Shown one piece after another: positions 5,521 to 10,183 of a DNA stretch of 10,183 bases; position 1 is the first letter of the stretch, and the number at the start of each line of letters is the position of its first letter. Under the pieces are notes generated by a model. The model did no database searches. It saw only the letters and a program-made list of their open reading frames with translations, and was not told the DNA's origin. The stretch comes from Acidimicrobiaceae bacterium (GTDB lineage: Bacteria; Actinomycetota; Acidimicrobiia; Acidimicrobiales; RAAP-2), in contig PLXU01000059.1 of the NCBI GenBank assembly GCA_003151555.1, positions 657-10,839 on the forward strand, in the 5' to 3' direction. Both the position numbers and the translations under genes were made by a program.

Positions 5521-6471
5521 ATGAACATCGAAAACGACGACACGGGCACCACGGAAACGGAAACTGAAACCGAAACTGAAACCGAGGTGACGCAGCCAAC
5601 CGGGCTACGGCGAAGCACCACCAAACGGATGATCGGCGGCGTGGCGAGCGGCATCGCGGAACGCTTCGACATTGATGCCAACATCGTGCGTGCGATCTTC
5701 GTGGTGCTGGCCTGCCTGTGGGGCTTTGGCGCCGCCATCTATTTGATCCTGTGGGTGCTCGTGCCTCGGGCCGGTGACAAGGACCCTTCGTCTGAGGAAA
5801 TGATGGAGTCGGCGGAGGATAAGAAACGAAGGTCGCTCTGGCGCACCATTTTGCTTCTGGTCGGTGCATTGTGCAGCGGACTGATCATCGTTGCCTTTTA
5901 CACGAATGGTCCGAGGTGGGGCAGTGGCGTCGGCACCGCCTGGTTGATCTTCTTGGTGGTGCTCGCGGTGATGTCTTTTCGTGGGCCCCATCACCGATTC
6001 ACGCTGGGGCGGCTCATCAGCGGTTTCTTCTTGGTAGTGGTGAGCTTGATCATCCTCGCGGGTGGAGGATTTCTCGCGTTCTTGGCAATGACGGGGGTGC
6101 CGATCTCCGGCGGCGTAGGCAACAACGTCTACGCGCCCACCTCAATCACCCAAGTGATGCCCGTCTACCGGACCGCCTTCGGCAGTATGACCATCGATCT
6201 CCGCCAAGTCACGTTCAAGGGTCAAACGCTGTCGCTGACCGCATCGGTCGCCGCGGGCCACCTCACCATTGAGGTGCCGCCGGGGGTGGTCGTCGACGTG
6301 ACTGCGCACAGCGGCGTCCAAGACATCAATTATCCCCAGGGCTTCGCGATCTTCGATGTGCCGGCGAAGACCGGCACCCACCAGGCCACCATCCAGCTAG
6401 ACGCGAGTGTCGGCGTCGGTCAGATTCAACTCATTCGCTCGGCGCCGGGATCGATTTTCTTCAGCAACTGA
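5521..6471 (+). CDS. PspC-domain membrane protein with LiaF-like C-terminus
   Basis: The 316-aa protein begins with an acidic cytoplasmic tail containing six Thr-Glu repeats (11-22). A full PspC domain follows (about 29-83): LRRSTTKRMIGGVASGIAER, a hydrophobic helix VRAIFVVLACLWGFGAAIYL and the exit VLVPRAG. Three more membrane segments lie near 107-127, 138-152 and 165-192. The C-terminal soluble part (about 205-316) is beta-rich, with FGSMTIDLRQV, LSLTASVAAGHLTIEVPPGV and VQDINYP. This resembles the LiaF/DUF4097-type beta-repeat domain. In LiaFSR-type systems LiaF modulates the kinase in response to envelope damage. Here the kinase itself carries a PspC domain and is encoded divergently, so this protein is probably its membrane partner or output. 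ATG 5521 is preferred over TTG 5491, which overlaps the promoter. Domain assignment is strong; role is inference. Confidence 0.92.
   Translation: MNIENDDTGTTETETETETETEVTQPTGLRRSTTKRMIGGVASGIAERFDIDANIVRAIFVVLACLWGFGAAIYLILWVLVPRAGDKDPSSEEMMESAEDKKRRSLWRTILLLVGALCSGLIIVAFYTNGPRWGSGVGTAWLIFLVVLAVMSFRGPHHRFTLGRLISGFFLVVVSLIILAGGGFLAFLAMTGVPISGGVGNNVYAPTSITQVMPVYRTAFGSMTIDLRQVTFKGQTLSLTASVAAGHLTIEVPPGVVVDVTAHSGVQDINYPQGFAIFDVPAKTGTHQATIQLDASVGVGQIQLIRSAPGSIFFSN
5551..5586 (+). repeat. in-frame Thr-Glu hexanucleotide repeat
   Basis: Six consecutive ACN-GAA/GAG units encode (TE)6 in the N-terminal tail of the PspC/LiaF-like protein. The third codon base varies (ACG, ACG, ACT, ACC, ACT, ACC), including a repeated 12-bp unit GAAACTGAAACC. 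The unit length is a multiple of three, so slippage would change tail length without frameshift. Confidence 0.8.
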
Positions 6472-6536
6472 CGCCAGCGGTCCCCGCGTCTACGAACCTC
6501 TCAAATCAGTGCGGGGCCACCTCCAAGGGATTATGA

Positions 6537-6983
6537 ATGGACAACGAGATTCGCCAACAACGGTGGCTGGTCCACTTGTGGTTGATCATTTCATTCCTGT
6601 TGTCGCTGATCACCTTTCCCCTCCACCTGTCGATCCTGGCCCACATATTCTTTGGCTTGCTCTTCGCCGGCTTGGTGGTCGCACATCTGCGCCAGCGCCG
6701 ACGCACCGTCAGGATTCTCTGGCGAGACATTAAACGTGTCGTCGCGTGGATCAAGCCGCGCGGGCGAATGGCGTGGGCCGACGTGGTGCTGGTAGTGGTC
6801 ACGCTCAACGTGGTGGTGTCGGGATTCGCCGACTATTTCAACCACAATCAGCCGGTGATGATTCCGCTCGGGTTCATCAGTCCAATACGTTGGCACGCCG
6901 TCTCATCGATAGTGTTGCTCGCGCTGTTGGTCGTGCACACACTTCGGCGCGCGAAACGACTGCGCACCTCTCAGGTCCGCTAG
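6537..6983 (+). CDS. four-helix membrane protein, probable di-heme b-type cytochrome
   Basis: This 148-aa protein has four predicted membrane helices, near residues 11-29, 33-51, 80-97 and 118-135. It carries two His pairs with identical spacing: H36 and H50 in helix 2 (AHIFFGLLFAGLVVAH), H120 and H134 in helix 4 (WHAVSSIVLLALLVVH). A His-x13-His pair in each of two helices is the ligand pattern for two stacked b hemes, as in ferric-reductase/NOX, cytochrome b561-like and DUF4405-type proteins. Electron transfer across the membrane is therefore the likely function; no flavin or nucleotide domain is attached. Start choice is clear: AAGGGA at 6525-6530 lies 6 nt before ATG 6537, and the ATG at 6533 is out of frame. 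It follows the PspC/LiaF-like gene by 65 bp on the same strand and may be co-transcribed. Heme binding is inferred from spacing only. Confidence 0.85.
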   Translation: MDNEIRQQRWLVHLWLIISFLLSLITFPLHLSILAHIFFGLLFAGLVVAHLRQRRRTVRILWRDIKRVVAWIKPRGRMAWADVVLVVVTLNVVVSGFADYFNHNQPVMIPLGFISPIRWHAVSSIVLLALLVVHTLRRAKRLRTSQVR

Positions 6984-6994
6984 TGCCAAATTCG

Positions 6995-7021
6995 CGGCCC
7001 AATTCGTCCCGCCAGCGTCAC
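6995..7021. repeat. 27-bp direct repeat, intergenic copy
   Basis: This segment, starting CGGCCCAATTCG and ending CCAGCGTCAC, matches 7374-7400 at 26 of 27 positions in the same orientation, 379 bp apart. This copy sits in the 78-bp gap between convergent genes. Read on the minus strand it encodes VTLAGRIGP in an open frame that ends at a TAG at 6981-6983, overlapping the stop codon of the preceding plus-strand gene. The only difference from the other copy is a synonymous Gly codon (GGA versus GGT). It may be a remnant of a duplication. No terminator is evident in the rest of the gap. Confidence 0.8.
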
Positions 7022-7061
7022 TTCTTTGATCCGGTCGAGCGAGGCGCGTGACGAGCTGCGC

Positions 7062-7874
7062 TTAGTGACGTATGGAGAGCTTCGACGGCAGGAGAGACGC
7101 GTGGAAGGCCCGTTTGATGCCGGGGAACGCGTCCAGCGATTGCACCGCCAGTTGAATCACGACGGCGACGCCAGTCGCGCAGAGAAAGGCCAGGCCTATG
7201 TTGCCGGTACGAAGCATGTCGGCCAACACCAGCATTGACGCGACGTAGGAGAAGGATCCCTTGGTCACGCCGTGCAGGAACTGCGCCGAGGCGTTGGCCC
7301 CGAGTTCCCTGTGGGTGACGAAGGCCATGGTCAGACTCATAATGGGCAGCGCGGCAATCAGCCCTAAGAATCCCGGCCCAATTCGACCCGCCAGCGTCAC
7401 CAGAAAGAGGGTGAAGCCGGCCGAAATCACGACGCGAAGAACTATACGGTAGCGTCCCGACTCTTCGGAGCCCGATTCGGTGTGGGGCCACCAATAGAGG
7501 GCCACGGCGAATCCCGCGGTGGCGACGACACTCGCCAGCACGACGGAAAGGTTGAGCAAATTGAGGGCCCCGATCATGAAGACGAAGGTGCCGAGCGCGC
7601 CGCAGAGCGCGAGGGTCGGTGAGATTCGCGGTGCCAACGCGGCGTACACCCAGATAACGACGACCTGGGCTGACGCGCCCAGGACAATCGCGCCCGTCAT
7701 GGAGCTGGCGAAGTCGTTGCCGTGCTGGAGGGCGACCAGCCATAGGAGGGGGAGGCTAGTCAGGGGCAGTCCGATCAGCAAACCACCGACGGCGTTGCCA
7801 AATCGCCGTTGCGCGAGCGTTCCACCCACCACGATGAGAGGGACGATGCAAACTCGGAGCAACAAAAGAAACAT
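7062..7874 (-). CDS. polytopic membrane protein with internal duplication
   Basis: This 270-aa protein is almost entirely hydrophobic, with about eight helices and a short polar linker (residues 131-143, HTESGSEESGRYR) between two halves. The halves are related. LLRVCIVPLIVVGGTLAQRR and GLLIGLPLTSLP near 5-42 correspond to VLRVVISAGFTLFLVTLAGR and GLIAALPIMSLT near 145-182. Both share the order L-R-V/I ... L-A-x-R ... G-L-x-x-x-L-P-x-x-S-L. Duplicated halves are common in small transporters such as exporters. I cannot name the family. It is divergent from an Lrp/AsnC regulator, and such pairs often control amino-acid export, but that is inference. ATG 7874 has GGAGG only 1 nt away, too close for normal use. 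TATTCT 6 bp upstream suggests a leaderless start; TTG at codon 4 is the alternative. Residues VTLAGRIGP lie in the 27-bp repeat. Confidence 0.85.
   Translation of the reverse strand: MFLLLLRVCIVPLIVVGGTLAQRRFGNAVGGLLIGLPLTSLPLLWLVALQHGNDFASSMTGAIVLGASAQVVVIWVYAALAPRISPTLALCGALGTFVFMIGALNLLNLSVVLASVVATAGFAVALYWWPHTESGSEESGRYRIVLRVVISAGFTLFLVTLAGRIGPGFLGLIAALPIMSLTMAFVTHRELGANASAQFLHGVTKGSFSYVASMLVLADMLRTGNIGLAFLCATGVAVVIQLAVQSLDAFPGIKRAFHASLLPSKLSIRH
7374..7400. repeat. 27-bp direct repeat, coding copy
   Basis: This is the partner of 6995-7021. It lies inside the duplicated membrane protein and encodes VTLAGRIGP (residues 159-167), part of the second repeat half. The flanks of the two copies do not match, so the duplication, if that is what it is, was short or has decayed. 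Confidence 0.8.
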
Positions 7875-7880
7875 GCCTCC

Positions 7881-7886
7881 AGAATA
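7881..7886 (-). promoter_or_regulatory. candidate -10 hexamer for the duplicated membrane protein
   Basis: TATTCT on the minus strand is followed by GGAGGC and then ATG 7874. This again places a TANNNT hexamer 6 bp before the start codon. The GGAGG is too close to the ATG to act as an SD for it. No good -35 is visible. Confidence 0.35.
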
Positions 7887-7952
7887 CGTAGAGTTCGACC
7901 TTAAATGACTCGGATTAGTCCCTGGAATAGCCCTGAATGCCTCGTTTTTCCT

Positions 7953-7962
7953 GTAATATTAC
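7953..7962. promoter_or_regulatory. AT-rich palindrome between membrane protein and Lrp gene
   Basis: GTAATATTAC is a perfect 10-bp palindrome in the 133-bp divergent gap. Lrp/AsnC proteins bind short AT-centred dyads, often next to their own gene, so this is a plausible operator for the adjacent regulator. It lies between a poor -35 and a TATCCT (7968-7973) that could be the regulator's -10. Either point fits autoregulation but proves nothing. Confidence 0.4.
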
Positions 7963-8007
7963 TCCGATATCCTCGCTTCATGAGGTCAAGGCGAACTGAA
8001 GGAAAAC

Positions 8008-8448
8008 ATGGACGATATTGACCGTTCCTTACTGATGGCGCTGATGGGTGACGCTCGCTTGAGCTACCAACAGCTGGCCGATCAGGTTCACCTCAGCTCC
8101 AACAGCACCGCTGACCGGGTGCGCCGATTGCGTCAATCAGGGGTCCTTGCGGGCTACCACGCGCAACTCGACCTGGCGATACTCGGTTACACACTTCACT
8201 CACTCACCGACGCCAAGTTAAAGGAGGCCGTCGATCGCTTCGCCTTCGAACACGACCTCAGCGAGGTGCCCCAAGTATTGAGCGCGGTGCACACCACCGG
8301 AGAATTTGACTATCAAATGCGCATCGTGAGCCGTAGCACCAACGAACTGGAGTCGGTCGGCGATACCCTACGTCAACTGGGCGCCCGCGACATCCAGAGC
8401 CGGATCGTGCTCGGTGAAACCACGTACGACCCGGCGCGATTGCTTTAG
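8008..8448 (+). CDS. Lrp/AsnC family transcriptional regulator
   Basis: This 146-aa protein matches the normal length and layout of Lrp/AsnC regulators. An N-terminal winged helix-turn-helix (DIDRSLLMALMGDARLSYQQ, then LADQVHLSSNSTADRVRRLR, ending GVLAGYHAQLD) spans residues 3-55. A RAM/AsnC ligand-binding domain spans about 60-142, with the typical TTGEFDYQMRIV (96-107) and closing SRIVLGETTYDP. Such proteins form dimers to octamers that sense amino acids. ATG 8008 has GAAGGA 4-5 nt upstream, the clearest SD in the window along with that at 6525. The gene is divergent from the duplicated membrane protein and convergent with the S51 peptidase. Its effector and targets cannot be read from sequence, but the neighbouring membrane gene is the natural first candidate. 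Confidence 0.94.
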   Translation: MDDIDRSLLMALMGDARLSYQQLADQVHLSSNSTADRVRRLRQSGVLAGYHAQLDLAILGYTLHSLTDAKLKEAVDRFAFEHDLSEVPQVLSAVHTTGEFDYQMRIVSRSTNELESVGDTLRQLGARDIQSRIVLGETTYDPARLL

Positions 8449-8453
8449 AAGTT

Positions 8454-8485
8454 CCTTGAAGAACGCAACGACCACGACTTCAAGG
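8454..8485. terminator. candidate bidirectional hairpin between convergent genes
   Basis: CCTTGAAG (8454-8461) and CTTCAAGG (8478-8485) are perfect inverted arms around a 16-nt loop. They span the gap between the Lrp stop at 8448 and the S51 stop at 8480. The position suits a shared terminator, but the stem is A+T-rich, the loop is long and no T-tract follows on either strand. Confidence 0.35.
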
Positions 8486-9214
8486 TAGGGGGGCTGTGGC
8501 GACCACGGTGCCGGCGGGCAGTTCTTCGCGACCCTCAGCCGTGAGGCGCCAGACGGATTGGCGACCCTGCACCGTCCAGTCCTTCGGGCCACCGACGAGG
8601 GCGGTCTCTTCATCAATTCCGAGCACCGTGATCGCCGGGTCGTAGGGCAGGAGGAACCTGGTCACCAGGTCCGGCACCTTGGAAGTGAAGAAGTCGAAAT
8701 GTGGAATGACTCGCAGGTGCGGCAGCACCGCCAGACCGTTGGTACCGCCCTGGCGTGGGTGGCGCAGCGAAGGTATCCACGAGGTCATGGCCATGGCGCC
8801 CGCGCTGCAGCCCGCCAGCGCGGCGCCATCCTGCCAGGCGGTGACAATGGCCGCCCACACCGCCGTGTCGCGCAGGGTGTCAGCCAGGAATCCGGGGTTG
8901 CCGCCGGACAGGTAGATCAGTCCGGCACCGGCTACCTGTTGGGCGATTGCCTCGTTGTCGGCGTCGGCCCGATCGTTGACGCTCAGGATTACCGCTTCGA
9001 CGCCCAGGCGTTGCGCCTGTTCCCTGCCCAAGTTGTGCCATCGCTCGACGACCGAGGGCCCGTCCGGCACGGCCGCAGTGGCGAGTTGCACGTAGCGCGG
9101 CGGTCGCCCCGCCAAGAGGGCGGCCTCGATGTCGGCCATCACGGGCAAGTACTCACCGGAGCCCACCAGCGCGAGAGGCCCGGGGCCGGTATTCGCAGTT
9201 ATCGTGTCCTCCAC
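8480..9214 (-). CDS. S51-family peptidase (dipeptidase E/cyanophycinase-like)
   Basis: This 244-aa enzyme has the class-I glutamine-amidotransferase-like fold of peptidase family S51. ALVGSGEYLP (15-24) opens the first strand, and IYLSGGNPGFL (100-110) is the GGN loop. LAGCSAGAMAM (133-143) is the nucleophile elbow with catalytic Ser137. VIPHFDFF (169-176) supplies the likely catalytic His172, and GIDEETALV (199-207) the conserved acidic pair. Family members cleave Asp-X dipeptides or cyanophycin; length and lack of a signal peptide suit a cytoplasmic dipeptidase E-like enzyme. I cannot tell which substrate. GTG 9214 is the first in-frame start but has no SD. A perfect GGAGG at 9212-9208 instead lies 5 nt before an in-frame ATA (9202-9200). 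It is divergent from an Asp/Glu racemase-family gene, which hints at aspartate-related metabolism. Confidence 0.92.
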   Translation of the reverse strand: MEDTITANTGPGPLALVGSGEYLPVMADIEAALLAGRPPRYVQLATAAVPDGPSVVERWHNLGREQAQRLGVEAVILSVNDRADADNEAIAQQVAGAGLIYLSGGNPGFLADTLRDTAVWAAIVTAWQDGAALAGCSAGAMAMTSWIPSLRHPRQGGTNGLAVLPHLRVIPHFDFFTSKVPDLVTRFLLPYDPAITVLGIDEETALVGGPKDWTVQGRQSVWRLTAEGREELPAGTVVATAPLP

Positions 9215-9465
9215 TTCATTGGGAGTTCTAAGTTCTCAGCCGATAAATTCATCAACTCATTATGTCGTGATTCTTTGGGCCTCATACAAACTCACTCGAC
9301 GAGTTACGAACGCGTCCTGCCCTATGACCTTTTCCACGGTTCCCATGTTGGGGCTGAGGGAATAGGTTTCGTCAAGCCCGTTGCATTCTTTGCTGAAGAT
9401 CTGTGATAACGCGCCCGGGACGACAATTGGGTTCGTTCAGGTCCATTCGCTACATCGCCGCGCCG

Positions 9466-9481
9466 GCGTGGGTACCCGCGC
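9466..9481. promoter_or_regulatory. 16-bp near-perfect palindrome upstream of racemase-family gene
   Basis: GCGTGGGTACCCGCGC is self-complementary except for one symmetric pair, which in RNA would be a G-U. Its centre is 80 bp before the racemase ATG. It could be an activator site or chance in G+C-rich DNA. Confidence 0.3.
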
Positions 9482-9508
9482 GCTTTCAGCGGTGAGAGGT
9501 GGGGGATT

Positions 9509-9522
9509 ATTGACCTGTCAAT
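9509..9522. promoter_or_regulatory. candidate operator of the racemase-family gene
   Basis: ATTGAC-CT-GTCAAT is a 14-bp dyad with perfect 6-bp arms. Its centre is about 37 bp upstream of the predicted transcription start at 9553, over the -35 region, where a repressor or class-II activator would bind. No adjacent regulator gene is visible except the Lrp homologue about 1.1 kb away. Confidence 0.45.
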
Positions 9523-9536
9523 GGCCCAAAATCCAC

Positions 9537-9545
9537 TGTTAGTTT
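9537..9545 (+). promoter_or_regulatory. extended -10 of the racemase-family gene
   Basis: TGTTAGTTT matches the extended -10 form TGnTANNNT. The ATG at 9553 follows 7 bp after the hexamer, and there is no SD, again implying a leaderless transcript. No good -35 exists at 16-18 bp, which an extended -10 or an activator at 9509-9522 could compensate. Confidence 0.45.
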
Positions 9546-9552
9546 TGACGTT

Positions 9553-10183
9553 ATGAAGCGCATTGGCCTCATTGGCGGCATGTCGTGGGAGTCGACGAGT
9601 GCGTACTACTCCCTCTTTAATCGGCTGACGGCCGACGTCTCTGAACCCTGGGTTCAGCCGCGCCTACTCATTGATTCGATTGATTTCCGCGAAATTGTCG
9701 CGTTTCAGAACGAGGGCGACTGGGTTGGTTCGGGTCAGATCCTGGCGGACTCTGCCCGTCGTTTAGAAGCCGGTGGGGCCAGCGTGCTGGGCATTGGCGC
9801 CAACACCATGCACATGAATTTTCAAGTGGTCGCCGACGCCGTCTCGATTCCAGTGCTGGACATTCGAGACGCCGTCGTGTCGCAACTGAGCCAGATGAAG
9901 GCCACCTCGATGTCGCTGCTCGGCACGAAGTACTTGATGCAGAGCGACTTCTATTCGTCACACGTCGAACGCAGCGGCATCAATGTCGTGAAACCCCTCG
10001 AAGGCGAGATCGACGAACTGCAGTCGATGATCTACGGCGAGTTGACGCAGGGCGTCGTGACGACGAGGACCAGCAATCGCTTCTTCGAGATAGTGGCTGG
10101 CTGTCGGTCGCGCGGGGGAGACATCGTGGGACTGTGCTGCACGGAGTTCGGAATGCTCGTCGACGAGCGGAACGCACCGTGGC
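9553..10183 (+). CDS. Asp/Glu racemase-family protein, C-terminus beyond window
   Basis: 210 codons are visible before the right edge; the family is usually about 230 aa, so only a short tail is missing. The start MKRIGLIGGMSWESTSAYYS matches the N-terminal signature of YgeA/aspartate-racemase proteins (IGxxGGMSxESTxxYY). The racemase fold uses two opposed catalytic residues. The second is present: C196 in GLCCTEFGML. The first, normally Cys before N-T (Thr83 in the L-specific E. coli enzyme, as I recall), is Ala83 in IGANTMHM. A classical two-base racemisation is therefore doubtful; it may act by one-base chemistry, catalyse a different reaction, or be a divergent clade. Cytoplasmic, with no signal peptide. 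The ATG is fixed by the signature starting at residue 3. Family assignment is firm; substrate and activity are open. Confidence 0.9.
   Translation, partial: MKRIGLIGGMSWESTSAYYSLFNRLTADVSEPWVQPRLLIDSIDFREIVAFQNEGDWVGSGQILADSARRLEAGGASVLGIGANTMHMNFQVVADAVSIPVLDIRDAVVSQLSQMKATSMSLLGTKYLMQSDFYSSHVERSGINVVKPLEGEIDELQSMIYGELTQGVVTTRTSNRFFEIVAGCRSRGGDIVGLCCTEFGMLVDERNAPW

Larger units (their letters stand above)
9215..9552. other. 338-bp divergent intergenic region
   Basis: No credible gene lies here. The left half (about 9225-9300) is A+T-rich; on the minus strand TTGATG (9255-9250) and TAGAAC (9230-9225), 19 bp apart, may serve the S51 gene weakly. The middle (9300-9460) holds nothing I can identify. 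The right end carries a 16-bp palindrome, a 14-bp dyad and an extended -10 for the racemase-family gene, listed separately. Confidence 0.6.

Noticed and set aside
7016..7070. CGTCACT ... AGTGACG inverted repeat in the convergent gap, considered as a terminator
   Set aside because: 7-bp arms with a 41-nt loop and no T-tract. One arm belongs to the 27-bp repeat, so the pairing may be incidental.
7018..7743. Alternative minus-strand frame overlapping the duplicated membrane protein
   Set aside because: Arg/Gly-rich and non-hydrophobic. The 7062-7874 frame has eight helices and an internal repeat.
8558..9406. Plus-strand open frame of 282 codons opposite the S51 peptidase
   Set aside because: Antisense shadow: the real gene has the nucleophile elbow and GGN loop, and this frame has no recognisable pattern.
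1..10183. CRISPR arrays, insertion sequences, tRNA/rRNA genes, prophage or toxin-antitoxin pairs
   Set aside because: No spaced repeats, transposase motifs, tRNA-like cloverleafs or phage genes were seen by eye on either strand. Small cryptic RNAs cannot be excluded without computation.

Overview
The window looks like chromosomal DNA of a high-GC actinobacterium (roughly 60% G+C by eye). The gene content fits: a PspC-domain histidine kinase with a NarL/LuxR-type regulator, divergent from a PspC/LiaF-like membrane protein. Several genes also appear to have leaderless starts, with a TANNNT -10 hexamer 6-7 bp before ATG and no Shine-Dalgarno (SD). A lineage near Acidimicrobiia is only a guess. 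I see no mobile element, phage gene, CRISPR array, tRNA or rRNA.

Layout. (1) 1-2765, all minus strand: the N-terminus of a GH1 beta-glucosidase running off the left edge, a two-helix 83-aa membrane protein, a PiT phosphate transporter 3 bp upstream of it, and an unrecognised secreted 274-aa protein. A Pho-box-like direct repeat lies upstream of the transporter. (2) 2998-5268, minus strand: a VOC/glyoxalase-fold protein, then a LuxR response regulator whose GTG start overlaps the TGA of a PspC-domain histidine kinase. (3) 5521-6983, plus strand: a PspC + LiaF-like protein, then a four-helix membrane protein with two His pairs, probably a di-heme b cytochrome. (4) 7062-8448: a minus-strand membrane protein with an internal duplication, divergent from an Lrp/AsnC regulator. 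(5) 8480-10183: a minus-strand S51 (dipeptidase E/cyanophycinase-like) peptidase, divergent across 338 bp from an Asp/Glu racemase-family gene cut by the right edge.

How they may work together. The most coherent system is the PspC locus: sensor kinase, regulator, divergent PspC/LiaF-like protein and possibly the heme protein form a LiaFSR/Psp-like envelope-stress module. The divergent intergenic region carries two inward-facing copies of one 20-bp box (16/20 identical), each overlapping a candidate -35 hexamer of one of the two promoters. This suggests that a single regulator, plausibly the LuxR protein, controls both arms. The kinase gene lacks any ATG/GTG/TTG that would include its whole PspC domain.

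The right third has an amino-acid theme: an Lrp regulator, an exporter-like membrane protein, an S51 peptidase and an Asp/Glu racemase homologue with Ala at the first catalytic position. Functional coupling there is inference only.
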